64,000 bases of DNA from Modestobacter italicus. Its GTDB lineage: Bacteria; Actinomycetota; Actinomycetes; Mycobacteriales; Geodermatophilaceae. Each line of letters begins with the position of its first letter. Position 1 is the stretch's first letter. The notes beneath the pieces are model-generated. The model was not told the origin of the DNA. It made no database searches and saw nothing but the letters and a program-made list of their open reading frames with translations. The position numbers and the translations under genes were made by a program. Shown piece after piece: positions 16,479-26,800 of the stretch. The stretch lies in the NCBI RefSeq assembly GCF_019799965.1, contig NZ_JABGCJ010000006.1, positions 62,001 to 126,000 of the forward strand, written 5' to 3'.

Positions 16479-17462
16479 TCACTCCGGGATGCCCACGGCC
16501 TCCTTCGCCAGGGCGGCGAGCCGGGTCTGGGTCGCGCTCACCACGCTGGAGCGGGCCTTGTGCGCCTCCTCGTAGCGGATGATCGTGTTGACCTGCTGGG
16601 GGTCGTCCAGCTCGCGGACCGCCTTGGCGATCTGTGCGGTGGACATCGAGTCGTAGCCCTTGATCGGCAGCTCGTCGGCGGTGAGGTCGCCGAGTTCGCG
16701 GCGGGTGGCGGCGACCGCCTCGGCGGTGCCGCTGTTGCCCTCCCGCTGGGCGATGCGCTCGGCCCGGCGCAGTGAGGCGACCCGGCCGACGGTGAGGGTC
16801 TCCCGGACGGCGCCGGTGAGGGCGGTGGCCCGCCCCACCACGTCTCCGACGACGCCGTTGACCGCGCCACCGGCCTGCCCACCGGCGTGCTGGGCCGTGT
16901 CCACGGCCCGGTTGACGGTGTCGGCAGCGAACCGGACCGGGAGGTTGGCCAGCTTGCTCGCCCCGCCGGCGACCCGCTGGAAGGGGGTGGCCCGCAGCGC
17001 GGCCGGCCCACCCAGGGCCTGCTCGGCGAGGACGACGGTGAGCCACTCGACGGTGGCCGAGTGCGCGGCGACCAGCCGCTCGGCCAGGTCGTGGACGGCC
17101 GGCTGCTCCGCGGCCTGGGCCAGCACCTTGAGGTAGGTGGCCCGGTCGAGCAGCTGGTGCTCCAGCTGCAGGTCCTGCAGGAGCGCCTCGTCGATGGGCT
17201 CGGCCTGCTCGAGCGTGGCCTTGACCAGTGCGCCGAGCCGGCCCAGGGCCGGGGTGACGACGTCGGTCATGCCACCGAGCCGGCGCACCTGCTCGGCGAT
17301 CGCGGTGGTGCGCTCCGCCGCGTGGTCGGCGTTCTGCTGAAGTTCGCGGCGGACGGCGTCGGTGCGGGCCTGCGCCACCCGGATCCGCGCGATCTGCTCC
17401 TCGGTCTGGGTGAGCACGAGCAGGGCGCGCAGCTGGGCGATGAGCGTGGCGGTGTCGGTCAT
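16479..17462 (-). CDS. Ferritin-like domain protein
   Basis: This is a 327-residue, mostly helical protein. The first 165 residues form a long-helix bundle with L-E-H-Q-L-L-D-R-A-T-Y-L near 100 and A-H-S-A-T-V-E-W-L-T near 135, which fits the tRNA-MiaE/ferritin-like class that lacks a full di-iron set. A Gly/Ala/Val-rich middle (about 175-220, G-G-Q-A-G-G-A-V-N-G-V-V) could be amphipathic. The C-terminal 70 residues (L-P-I-K-G-Y-D-S-M-S-T-A-Q-I) resemble a module found in other actinobacterial surface- or lipid-associated proteins. The function is not known. Confidence 0.75.
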   Translation of the reverse strand: MTDTATLIAQLRALLVLTQTEEQIARIRVAQARTDAVRRELQQNADHAAERTTAIAEQVRRLGGMTDVVTPALGRLGALVKATLEQAEPIDEALLQDLQLEHQLLDRATYLKVLAQAAEQPAVHDLAERLVAAHSATVEWLTVVLAEQALGGPAALRATPFQRVAGGASKLANLPVRFAADTVNRAVDTAQHAGGQAGGAVNGVVGDVVGRATALTGAVRETLTVGRVASLRRAERIAQREGNSGTAEAVAATRRELGDLTADELPIKGYDSMSTAQIAKAVRELDDPQQVNTIIRYEEAHKARSSVVSATQTRLAALAKEAVGIPE

Positions 17463-17668
17463 GGGGACTCCAGGGTCGGGATGTGACCTGACGTCCCTCT
17501 CCTGCCCAGCCGGCCGGTGCCGCTAACAAGAGCAAGCGGTCTGGCTAGCAGTGATCGTCGTCACAGCCCGTTCGGGCACGTCTGCCCCACAGGGGGTAGG
17601 TCTCCCGGGCGGCCACCCCACGACGGGACGACGGCGAGGACAGTGGCCGTGACACGAGGAGGTGAACG

Positions 17669-18466
17669 GTGGACACGACGAGTGACGACACACGCGATCC
17701 GGACCTGGTGGCCGTGCAAGAGGGCCCGGGGGCGGCCAGCGAGCTGACCCGGCCCGCCGGGCTCGACCGCGAGCGGATCCTGCAGGCGGCGATCGACTTC
17801 ATCGACGAGAGCGGTCTGGCCGCGCTCACCATGCGCCGGCTCGGCGCCTCCCTCGGTGTCGAGGCAATGGCGCTCTACCGCTACGTGCCCGGTCGCGAGG
17901 ACCTGCTCGACGGGGTCGTCGACCGGGTGGTCGAGACGCTGTGGGACGACCAGGACGGCGACGACGTCTACATCGGCGACCACGCCGGCTGGCAGGACTA
18001 CCTGGTGCGGCTGGCGCACGGGATGCGCCGGATCGCCCTGGCCCACCCTGCGGTCTTCCCGCTGATCGCGAGCCGGCCACCCGCGGCCCCCTGGGTGCGT
18101 CCACCGCTGCGCAGCCTGCGCCTGGTCGAGTCGTTTCTCGGCACGCTCTGCGACGCGGGCTTCTCCGACCAGGCCGCGGTCGCGGCCTACCGGGCGTACT
18201 CCAGCTTCCTGCTCGGCCACCTGCTGCTGGAGGTCACCCAGATCGGTGCACAGGTCAGCCTGCTCGACCAGCCCGAGGGTGACGCGCAGGCGCAGGAGGA
18301 GACCGACCTGGCCGACTACCCGAACCTGGCGCGTACCGAGCCGCTGCTGGGGCAGGACAAGTCGGCGGCGGAGTTCGAGGAGTCACTGGAGAACCTGCTC
18401 GACCGACTGGAGCGGGTGCTGCACCAGGCGAAGAACTCCGATGGCGAGGTCGACGACCTCGCCTGA
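17669..18466 (+). CDS. TetR-family transcriptional regulator
   Basis: This is a 265-residue repressor-type regulator. After a 30-residue polar leader, the helix-turn-helix spans about residues 35-80 (I-L-Q-A-A-I-D-F-I-D-E-S-G, then L-T-M-R-R-L-G-A-S-L-G-V, then A-L-Y-R-Y-V). The ligand-binding part resembles TetR_C proteins such as TetR itself, with a longer acidic C-terminus. The GTG start has an excellent AGGAGGTGA ribosome binding site. Adjacent genes are the divergent ferritin-like gene and, downstream, the PRC-barrel gene; either could be a target. Confidence 0.92.
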   Translation: MDTTSDDTRDPDLVAVQEGPGAASELTRPAGLDRERILQAAIDFIDESGLAALTMRRLGASLGVEAMALYRYVPGREDLLDGVVDRVVETLWDDQDGDDVYIGDHAGWQDYLVRLAHGMRRIALAHPAVFPLIASRPPAAPWVRPPLRSLRLVESFLGTLCDAGFSDQAAVAAYRAYSSFLLGHLLLEVTQIGAQVSLLDQPEGDAQAQEETDLADYPNLARTEPLLGQDKSAAEFEESLENLLDRLERVLHQAKNSDGEVDDLA

Positions 18467-18589
18467 CTCGGAGTGACTGCGGCGCTCCGGTGGATCACCG
18501 CCAGCGGCGCCGACGACATCCGGTCTCCAGGCTTGCCGGCCTGCTCAGCCACCTGCTCGGTGAACCCGGCGTGAATGTCACTCCCTGTC

Positions 18590-18606
18590 CGTTTACGGCG
18601 TAAACG
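18590..18606. promoter_or_regulatory. 17-bp palindrome upstream of the PRC-barrel gene
   Basis: CGTTTACG-G-CGTAAACG is a perfect inverted repeat with a single central base, about 77 bp upstream of the start. It is AT-richer than its surroundings, as operators often are. The cognate regulator is unknown; the neighbouring TetR protein is a candidate. Confidence 0.45.
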
Positions 18607-18682
18607 AGCGGGCACAGGAGGGTCCGGCGGACGACGGCACCACAGCCGTCCCCCAGTCCACCCAGACCCCCCTGGAGGCACC

Positions 18683-19483
18683 GTGATCACCCAGCAGGAC
18701 ATCACCACCATCATCGGCAGCAACGCGGTCGACGCCAGCGGCGACAAGCTCGGCAAGGTCGGGCAGGTCTACCTGGACGACCAGACCGGCACCCCGGAGT
18801 GGGCCACGGTCAGCACCGGCCTGTTCGGCACCTCGGAGACCTTCGTGCCGATCAGCGACGCCTCGGTCACCGACGGCACCCTCCGGGTCCCCTTCGAGAA
18901 GGCCAAGGTCAAGGACGCCCCCCGGATCGACGCCGACCAGGGCCACCTCTCCCCCGCGGAGGAGGAGGAGCTCTACCGCTACTACGGCGTGGGCACCGGT
19001 GTCCGCGACACCGACACCACGGTCACCACCGGCCAGGACACCGGCATCGCCACCGGCACCAACCGGCACGGCACCGTCGGCCACGACACCTCGGGCCCGA
19101 CCACCGACGACGCGATGACCCGCTCCGAGGAGCAGCTCCGGGTCGGCACCCAGCAGGTCGAGGCCGGCCGCGCCCGGCTGCGCAAGTTCGTCGTCACCGA
19201 GAACGTCACGACCACCGTCCCGGTCTCCCACGAGGAGGTCCGGATCGAGCGTGAGCCGATCACCGACGCCAACATCGGCGACGCCCTCGACGGCCCGGCG
19301 ATCTCCGAGGAGGAGCACGAGGTCGTGCTGCACGCCGAGCGCCCGGTCGTGCAGAAGGAGGCCGTGCCCGTCGAGCGCGTCCGCCTGGACACCGAGACGG
19401 TGACCGAGCAGGAGACCGTGACCGACACGGTGCGCAAGGAGCAGATCGACACCGACGGCATCACGGACACCAACCGCCGCTGA
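18683..19483 (+). CDS. PRC-barrel / DUF2382 (YsnF-AvaK type) stress protein
   Basis: This is a 266-residue soluble protein. Residues 1-75 are a PRC-barrel (I-G-S-N-A-V-D-A-S-G-D-K-L-G-K-V-G and W-A-T-V-S-T-G-L-F-G). A Thr/Gly-rich linker covers about 110-145. Residues 150-266 are DUF2382 with E-E-Q-L-R-V-G-T, the K-F-V-V-T-E strand and a Glu/Val-rich end (E-Q-E-T-V-T-D-T-V). Such proteins are linked to general stress in actinobacteria and cyanobacteria. The start is GTG with GGAGG 5 nt upstream. It is followed by a small membrane protein that may be co-regulated. Confidence 0.9.
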   Translation: MITQQDITTIIGSNAVDASGDKLGKVGQVYLDDQTGTPEWATVSTGLFGTSETFVPISDASVTDGTLRVPFEKAKVKDAPRIDADQGHLSPAEEEELYRYYGVGTGVRDTDTTVTTGQDTGIATGTNRHGTVGHDTSGPTTDDAMTRSEEQLRVGTQQVEAGRARLRKFVVTENVTTTVPVSHEEVRIEREPITDANIGDALDGPAISEEEHEVVLHAERPVVQKEAVPVERVRLDTETVTEQETVTDTVRKEQIDTDGITDTNRR

Positions 19484-19518
19484 GCTGCCGGGTGCGCCCC
19501 TGTGCACCCACCCGCCGC

Positions 19519-19554
19519 CTGCCGGCCGCACGGTCCCTGACCGGCGGCCGGCAG
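19519..19554 (+). terminator. Hairpin, probable terminator of the PRC-barrel gene
   Basis: An 11-bp stem (19519-19529 with 19544-19554) lies about 35 bp after the stop codon. Confidence 0.5.
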
Positions 19555-19620
19555 ACCGGCGTCCTGCACCGCCCCGCGACCGCCCGGGTCAGCCCCGCCC
19601 CCCGATCGCGCCCCTGAACT

Positions 19621-19662
19621 CGTCGCGGCCGGCGAGCGGCTGCTCGCCCGCCGGCCGCGACG
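19621..19662 (+). other. Long hairpin in the leader of the membrane-protein gene
   Basis: A 13-bp perfect stem (19621-19633 with 19650-19662) has a second 4-bp inner stem. It ends 20 bp before the ATG at 19683 and leaves the GGAG ribosome binding site just outside. It may be a second terminator or a leader structure. Confidence 0.45.
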
Positions 19663-19682
19663 ACCTCACCCCTGGAGCACCC

Positions 19683-20354
19683 ATGACCGGCAGCACCGCA
19701 CCGAACGACCCGTCCGACCGCGGCACCTCCGTCGGCGACCGGGACACGAGCTTCCGCAACAACAGCGCCGACACCAGCGCCGGCGCCTTCGCCAGCAAGG
19801 GCGCCGCGCGTGACGCCGTCGACCGGCAGCACGACCGCTTCGGCGGGATCAAGTGGGGGGCCGCCTTCTTCGGCTGGCTGTCCGCCAACGGCCTGGCCGT
19901 CCTGCTCATCGCCGTCATCTCCGCCGCCGGGGTGGCCATCGGGCTGACCCAGGAGGTGCCCTCGGTCGACGAGGCCACCTCCAACGCCAGCGAGATCGGC
20001 ATCGGCGGCGGGATCGCGCTGCTCGTCGTCCTCTTCCTGGCCTACCTGGCCGGTGGGTACGTCGCCGGGCGGATGGCCCGCTTCGACGGCATCCGGCAGG
20101 GCGTGGCCGTGTGGGTGATCGGGCTGCTCGTCGTCCTGGCGCTCGCCGTCGCCGGCGCCGTCTTCGGCTCGGAGTACAACGTGCTCTCCCAGCTGGACCT
20201 GCCGCGCATCCCGATCGACGAGGGCACCCTCACGACCGCCGGCATCATCGCCCTGGTCGCCGTCCTGGTCGTGACGCTGCTGGGCGCCGTGCTCGGCGGC
20301 AAGCTCGGCGAGCGGTTCCACCGCAAGGTCGACCGCGCCGGCTTCACCGCCTGA
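19683..20354 (+). CDS. Four-segment membrane protein (TIGR04086-like)
   Basis: This is a 223-residue protein with a polar N-terminal 55 residues (Ser/Asp/Asn-rich, R-N-N-S-A-D-T-S-A-G). Four hydrophobic segments follow at about residues 58-80, 105-125, 138-160 and 187-208, then a short basic tail. The pattern G-I-K-W-G-A-A-F-F-G-W-L-S and the glycine-rich second segment fit small actinobacterial membrane proteins of the TIGR04086 kind; the family call is tentative. No catalytic residues are apparent. It follows the PRC-barrel gene at 199 bp, and both types often appear among envelope or stress genes. Confidence 0.75.
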   Translation: MTGSTAPNDPSDRGTSVGDRDTSFRNNSADTSAGAFASKGAARDAVDRQHDRFGGIKWGAAFFGWLSANGLAVLLIAVISAAGVAIGLTQEVPSVDEATSNASEIGIGGGIALLVVLFLAYLAGGYVAGRMARFDGIRQGVAVWVIGLLVVLALAVAGAVFGSEYNVLSQLDLPRIPIDEGTLTTAGIIALVAVLVVTLLGAVLGGKLGERFHRKVDRAGFTA

Positions 20355-20368
20355 CCGGTCCACGTACC

Positions 20369-20414
20369 CGTACCGCCACCGTCGACCAGGGGGAAGGTCG
20401 ACGGTGGCGGTACG
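20369..20414 (+). terminator. 19-bp-stem terminator hairpin
   Basis: A perfect 19-bp stem (20369-20387 with 20396-20414) and an 8-nt loop follow the membrane-protein gene. Confidence 0.75.
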
Positions 20415-20524
20415 GCCACGTCCGGGCCCGGACGGCTGGGACGGGCGGGGCCACTGGGGCACCAGGGCTGGTGCGGTGAGCGTGTTGCCCGGAAGATGCC
20501 GCCCGCGCCTCCCATCGTGACGCC

Positions 20525-20764
20525 ATGGGGTTCACGTACCGGACGGCTCGCGCCGTGATGATGGTCGGGTCGCTCAGCGACCCGGCCGGCCAGACGGCAC
20601 GGCTGATCGGACCCGCGCACGCCACGCTCGGCCTCTCCGGCTCCCGGGGGCGCACCGCCCTGTGCGGGGCCTACGTCGCGCGCGACGAGGAGGTGCCGTG
20701 GCCCCCGCAGCCCGAGGTCTGCGAGGCGCTCTGCCCCGACTGCAGCACCCTGGCCCGCCTCTGA
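20525..20764 (+). CDS. Small Cys-containing hypothetical protein
   Basis: This is a 79-residue predicted protein. The C-terminal half has A-L-C-G-A-Y-V, then W-P-P-Q-P-E-V-C and L-C-P-D-C-S-T-L, four cysteines that could bind a metal. Short actinobacterial proteins with the A-L-C-G-A and L-C-x-x-C pattern are common and unnamed. There is no clear ribosome binding site and ATGs at 20557 and 20560 are alternatives. Reality as a gene rests on the cysteine pattern and codon bias only. Confidence 0.5.
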   Translation: MGFTYRTARAVMMVGSLSDPAGQTARLIGPAHATLGLSGSRGRTALCGAYVARDEEVPWPPQPEVCEALCPDCSTLARL

Positions 20765-20820
20765 GGGCCCTGCGGCCCACCCGCTCCGCTCGGGGAGTTC
20801 CGTCACAGAACGACAACTGC

Positions 20821-20827
20821 TGTCACA
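20821..20827 (+). promoter_or_regulatory. TGTCACA element (ECF41-like -35) upstream of the giant helicase
   Basis: TGTCACA is the -35 element reported for ECF41 sigma factors, from memory of the family. The expected CGTC is found 11 bp, not 16 bp, downstream, so promoter activity is doubtful. A related CGTCACA lies 20 bp upstream. Confidence 0.3.
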
Positions 20828-20875
20828 CCCGCCCCACCCGTCGGCCGGACCTGAGCGGAACGGTCCGTCCGACCG

Positions 20876-20889
20876 GGTAGACAGGGGCC
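20876..20889 (+). promoter_or_regulatory. Shared GGTAGACAGG element, candidate leaderless promoter
   Basis: GGTAGACAGG ends 4 nt before the ATG at 20890. The identical decamer at the same distance precedes the paralogue at 43649. TAGACA would be a -10 element 6 nt before the start codon of a leaderless mRNA. Confidence 0.5.
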
Positions 20890-23800
20890 ATGGGGAACGC
20901 GGCCGACCTGCAGTGGAGCTCCGAGGGCCCGGCGCAGCCGTCGCCGTCGCCGGTCACCGTCGACCTCACGGTCGTCCCCGTGCTCAGCGAGGCGCTGGCG
21001 CACAGCGCCGTCCCGGTCGTCTCCCGGCTCACACTGACCAGCACCGACAGCTCCCTCCAGGGGGCCACCCTGCGGGTGTCCCTGCACGACGCCCAGGGTC
21101 CGATCGGTGCCGCGGTGGAGCGGCTGGTCGACCTCGACGCCGCGCGCCCGACCGTGCTCGGCGACGTCGGTCTCACCCTCGACCCCGCGACGGTGCCGCA
21201 GGGGCCGGACGAACGGCCCGGCTGGGTGCACGTCGGGCTGGAGTCCTCGGGCCAGGTGCTGCTCGAGCAGCGGGTGCCGGTACGGCTCCTCCCCGCCGCC
21301 CAGTGGCTGGCCGCTCCGCTGCCACTCGCGCTGGAGGTGCTCGCCGCCCACGTGCAGCCACACCACCCCGCTGTCACGGCCCTGGTCGCCGAGGCCGCGG
21401 CCCTCCTGCAGGAGGGCACCGAGAGCAGCAGCATGGCCGGTTACACCGACGGGGCCGAGCGCGTCGACGAGATCGTCGAGGCGCTGACCTGGGCGGTGCG
21501 CCGCCGGGAGATCCGCCACAGCGAGCCACCGGCCGGCTGGGCCGAGACCGGGCAGCGGGTCCGCACCCCCGGCGAGGTCCTCGACGGCCGGGCCGGCACC
21601 GCACTGGACACCGTGCTGACCCTGGCCGCGGCCTGCGAGCACGTCGGCATCCGGCCGCTGGTCTGGGTGGTCGAGGGGCACGCCTTCCTCGGCTACTGGC
21701 GGGCCGAGCGCAGCGCCGGGGCCGCCGCGACCACCGACGTGGCCGCGCTGGTCGACCTGGTCGACCGAGGCGAGCTCCGGCTGGTGGAGACCACCCTGCT
21801 CACCGACCGCGGCGACACCAGCGCCGACCTGCACGGCCCGGCCCACAGCCGGTGGCTCTCCGGTGACCTGGACCAGGTCGTCGGGGTCACCGACGTGCAC
21901 CGCGCGCGCCAGCACGGGGTGCTCCCGCTGCCCGCGCCCGGCCAGGACGGCGACGCCCCGGTGACCGGGCAGCACCCCGGTGCGCCGGGCTCCCCCGCTC
22001 CGGTGCCGGCCGCCGCGGACGACACCGCCGCAGGGGTCCCCGCCCGGGTGCGGGAGTGGGGGGACGCACTCCTGGGCCCCGGCCTCCGCGACCGGTTGCT
22101 CGACCACCCCGAGCACGCCGGCATCCCGCTGGCCGTGCCGCACGACGCGCTGCCTCTGCTGGAGGACCTGCTCAGCAGCGGCAAGACGCTGACCCTGCTG
22201 CCCGGTGACCCGGCGGCCGGCGAACAGCGCGAGCGCGGCCGCACCGCGGCCCGCGAGCTGCCCGCCGCCGAGCTCACCGAGCTGCTGACCGGGCAGCGGT
22301 CGGTGCGGCTCGACCTGCCGCCGTCGGACCACCTGCCCCGGCTGCGCGCGCTGGCCCACCGGGCGCGCAGCGTCGTGGAGCAGACCAGCGCCAACGACCT
22401 GCACCTCGCACTCGGCTCGCTGGTCTGGGAGCTCGACGGCCGGACCGTGCGCTCACCGCTGGTGCTGGTGCCCGTCGTCCTCGTCCCCGACACCCGGGAC
22501 GGCTCCTACCGGCTGGTCCTGGACGAGTCCGGCAGCAGCACGGTCAACGGCTGCCTGCTGGCCGAGCTGCGGCGGCACGACCTGACCGTGCCCGGCCTCA
22601 CCACCTCCCCGGACGGCGCCGGCATGGACCTGCCGGCGGTGCTGCGGACCGTGCGGGACGCGCTCGCCGGCGCGGAGCTGCCCCACCGGGTCGAGGCCAC
22701 CGCGGACCTGGCCGTCCTGCCCGTGGCCGGGTACCGGCTGCGTGCCGACCTCGACGAGCACTGGTCGGACTTCGCGGCCAACCCCCTGGTCGCCCACCTG
22801 GTCGACGGCCCGGACGAGCCGTTCACCGACCCGGTCGAGGACATCGCCGGCCCCGTCGACCTCGACGCGCTCGCCGCGCAGTGCCCGGTGCCGGCCGACG
22901 CCCACCAGCTGCGCGCCGTCGCCGACGCGCTCGCCGGACGGACCTTCGTGCTCCAGGGCCCGCCCGGCACCGGCAAGTCGCAGACCATCACCAACCTGCT
23001 GGCCCGCGCGGTCGCCGAGGGCAAGCGCGTGCTGTTCGTGGCGGGCAAGCGGACGGCGCTGGACGTCGTCGCCCGCCGGCTGGACGCGGTCGGGCTCGGG
23101 CCGTTCGTGCTCGACCTGCACGACAAGGGCAGCCGGCCGGCCGTGGTCCGCGCCCAGGTCCGCGCCGCGCTGGAGCACGCCGTCGAGGTCGACGCCACGG
23201 GGATGACCGCCGACGCCGAGCGCCTGCACTCGGCCACCCGCGACCTGGAGCAGTACGCCGAGCGGCTGCACGCCCCCAACGCGGCCGGCCTGTCCTCCTA
23301 CTCCGCGCGCAACGCGGTGCTGGCCACCGACGGGGAGGTCCCAGCACTGCCGGTGACCACCACGTTCGCCGCCCGGGCCACCCCGGGGACGGTGCTGGAG
23401 GTGCACCGGGCGCTGGCCCTGCTCCCCGAGATCGCCGGCCTGGCGCGACCCTCGGCCGGGCACGCCTGGGCGTTCCTGGACACCATCGACATCGACATCA
23501 CCGCGGTCCAGCAGGCTGCGGTCGCCGTCGACGCCGCCATCCGTGACCTGCCCGGCGAGGGCGGGCTGGCCTCCGTCGTCCGGGCCGCCCGCACCGCCGA
23601 GGACCTCGACGCGATCGTCCACCTGCTCACCGGCCCCGCCGTCGGCCTCGACGTGCTGGACGAGGTGCGCCGGCCCCGGTGGACCGCGGCGACCGACGAC
23701 CTGACCGCAGCCGTCGCCGAGCTGGTCGCCACCGAGCAGCCCGGCCTGGACGTCGCCACCCCGGCGGTCCTCGCGCTGCCGCTGGGCGACCTGTTCGTCC

Positions 23801-26800
23801 AGGCCCAGGAGGCCGCGGCCGCCGGCTGGATGGGCCGCCGGGGCAAGCTGGCCGCCGTCCGCGACCAGCTGGCCCCGGCGCTGCAGCCCGGCGCCTCGGT
23901 CAGGACCTCCGACGTCCCCGAGCTGACCGCCGACCTCTACCGGCTGCAGACCGCCGTGCAGACCCTCGCCGGCCGCGCCGCCGCCGTCCCGGGCCTGCTG
24001 GTCCCCGCCGGCTGGAACCCCTTCACCGACGCCGGCCGCACGGTGCTGGACGCCGAGGTGCGCTGGCTGCGCCGGGCGGCCGCCTCGGTGGACGGCAGCA
24101 GCGGCTTCACCGGGGCGGTGCGCCGCTTCCTGGCCGGCGGCCCGGTCTCCGACCCGTCGTCCGCGCGCACCGTCGCCCGGCTGCGCGATGCGCTGAACGT
24201 GCTGCTGGCCGCCTGTTCCAGCGACACCGCGCTGCTGGCGGCGTGGAGCGGGGACGACGGCCTGGTGCTGCGCTGGACGATGACCCGCCCCGAGCGCGGC
24301 GTGGAGTACGTGCACCCGATGTCGCTGCGCCGGTGGGTGAGCCTGCTGGACACCCTGGAGCCGCTGCGGCTGGCCGGGCTCACCGAGGCGCGGGCCGCAC
24401 TGCGCGACGGGCTGCTGCCGGCCGACGACGCGGTGCGTGCCTTCGACCGCGGGCTGGCCGAGGCCTCGCTCGAGGAGCGCCGGACCGCGACCGGTCTGGA
24501 CGCCTTCGACGCCGGGCAGCACGAGCGCACCGTCGCCCGCTTCGGCGCCGCCTCGCGCGCCGTCCGCTCCCACCTGGTCGACGCGCTGCCGGCCGGCGCG
24601 CTCGCCGGCCGGCGGCTGGACGCCGATCAGGTCAGCACCCTGCGCGAGGAGCTGGCCGAGCAACGCCACGGCCTGGGCGTCCGCGGCCTGCTGTCCACCC
24701 ACGGCGAGCTGATCACCGCGGTCATGCCGTGCGTGCTGGCCGGCCCCGACGCGGTGGCCCGTCTCCTCCCCGCCGCCCCCGGGCTGTTCGACCTGGTCGT
24801 GTTCGACGAGGCATCGCAGCTGCGGGTCGCCGACGCGGTCGGCGCGATCGGCCGGGCGTGGTCGGCGGTCGTCGTCGGGGACAGCCAGCAGCTGCCGCCG
24901 AGCACCTCCGGTACGCCGTACGCGGACGACGAGGCCGACCCCGGCACCGTCGCGGACGGGGAGAGCGTTCTCGCGGCGTGCGTGCGGGCGCGAGTGCCGC
25001 AGCAGCGGCTGTCCTGGCACTACCGCAGCCAGGACGAGTCGCTCATCGCGTTCAGCAACAGCCGGTACTACGACGGCCGGCTGTCCTCCTTCCCCGCGCC
25101 GGGGCCAGCCGCGCCGGGCGGCCGCGGGGTCTCCCTGGTGCGGGTGGAGGGCACGCTCGTCGGCTCCGGCCCGGGCCGGCACACCAACCCGGCGGAGGCC
25201 CGGGCGGTCGTGGCCGAGGTGCTGCGCCGGTTCACCGCAGCAGCCCCGGCCGCGCCGTCACTGGGCGTCGTCACCGTCACCGCCGCGCAGCGGACGCTGA
25301 TCGAGGAGCTGCTCCGCGACAGCGGGAACGAGCGCGTCGCCGCGGCGCTGGACCGCACCGACGGCGAGGGCCTTCTCGTCAAGGACGTCGACGCCGCGCA
25401 GGGCGACGAGCGCGACACCGTGCTGCTCTCCCTCGGCGCCGGCCCGGACGCCGCCGGGCGGCTGCCGCTCGGCCTGGACCCGCTGAGCCGCGCCGGTGGC
25501 GAGCGTCGGCTCAACGTGGCGATCACCCGGGCGCGGCGGCAGGTCGTGGTGTTCTGCTCCTTCGACCCGGCGCAGCTGCGGGCCGAGGACACCACCTCGA
25601 CCGGCGTGGCGCACCTGCGCGCCTACCTGGACCTGGCCGCCCTCGGCACGGATGCACTCCCCCGCCCCGCCCGGCCGGCCGCGACCACCCTGGACCGGCA
25701 CCGCGACGAGGTCGCCGCCGAGCTGGCCGCCCGCGGGCTGGTCGTGCGCACCGACGTCGGGCTGTCGGAGTTCCGCATCGACCTGACCGTCGCCCACCCC
25801 GAGGCCCCGGACTCCCCGGTGCTGGCCGTGCTGCTCGACGGACCGGCCTGGGCACGGCGCACCACCGTCGGCGACCGGGACGGCCTGCCCGTCGAGGTGC
25901 TCGGCGAGCTCCTGCACTGGCCGGCCGTGGAGCGGGTCTGGCTGCCGACCTGGCTCGCCGACCGCGAGGCGGTGCTGTCCACGCTGGTCGCCGCCGTCGA
26001 GGCCGCGGCGCCGCCGGTGGTGGAGCCCGAACCCGAGCCCGACCCGGAGCCGGAGTACGACGGCCCCCTCGCCGAGGTCATCCCCCTCCGCCCGACCGTC
26101 GTCCTCCCCCCGGCTCCGACCCCCGAGCCGACCGACCCCGTCGAGCCCCCGGCCGCCGAAGCCGAGCCGAGCGAGGTCGTCGAGTCCCCGGTCGTCGAGT
26201 CCCCGGTCGCCGAGGTCGAGCCCGAGGCGACCGACCCCGTGGAGACGCCGGCCGCCGAGGCTCCCGCCACCGAGGCTCCCGCCACCGATGTCCCCGCCAC
26301 CGGGGCCGAACTGGCCGAGGACGGTCCCGCGGGACCGTCGCCTGCCGACCTCCACCCGGCACGGCCGGAGGCCACCGACGCGGGGATCGAGCCCCCGGCT
26401 GCGGCGGGCGGTCCCACGGAACCGTCCCCCGCGGAGACCACGGTCGCCGACGTCCCGACCGCTGAGCCCGCACCGGTCGCCGCCCCGGCGGCCACGGCTG
26501 CCCGGCGCACGACCGCCGACACGGACGGGACGACCACCCCGACCAAGACCCCGACCAGGACCCCGAGCAAGACCCCGACCAGGAGCGCGACCAAGGCCCC
26601 CACCCGGGCAGCCGCCAAGCCGGCAGTCGCCTCCCGCAGCGCTGAGCCGCTGGACGAGGAACAGCCCTTCATCGCCTGGTCGCCCCGGGCTGCCGGGGAC
26701 CGGAAGCAGCTCGACCAGCTCGCCGACCCCGCGGTCGCCAAGGTGGTGCGCCGCGTGCTCACCGCCGGTCTGAAGGCCGAGGGGCCGGTGCACCGCGACC

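Noticed and set aside
17523-17560. TetR operator from GCTA...TAGC and CCGCT...AGCGG repeats
   Set aside because: Arms are only 4-5 bp and the spacing is unusual, so chance is likely in this composition.
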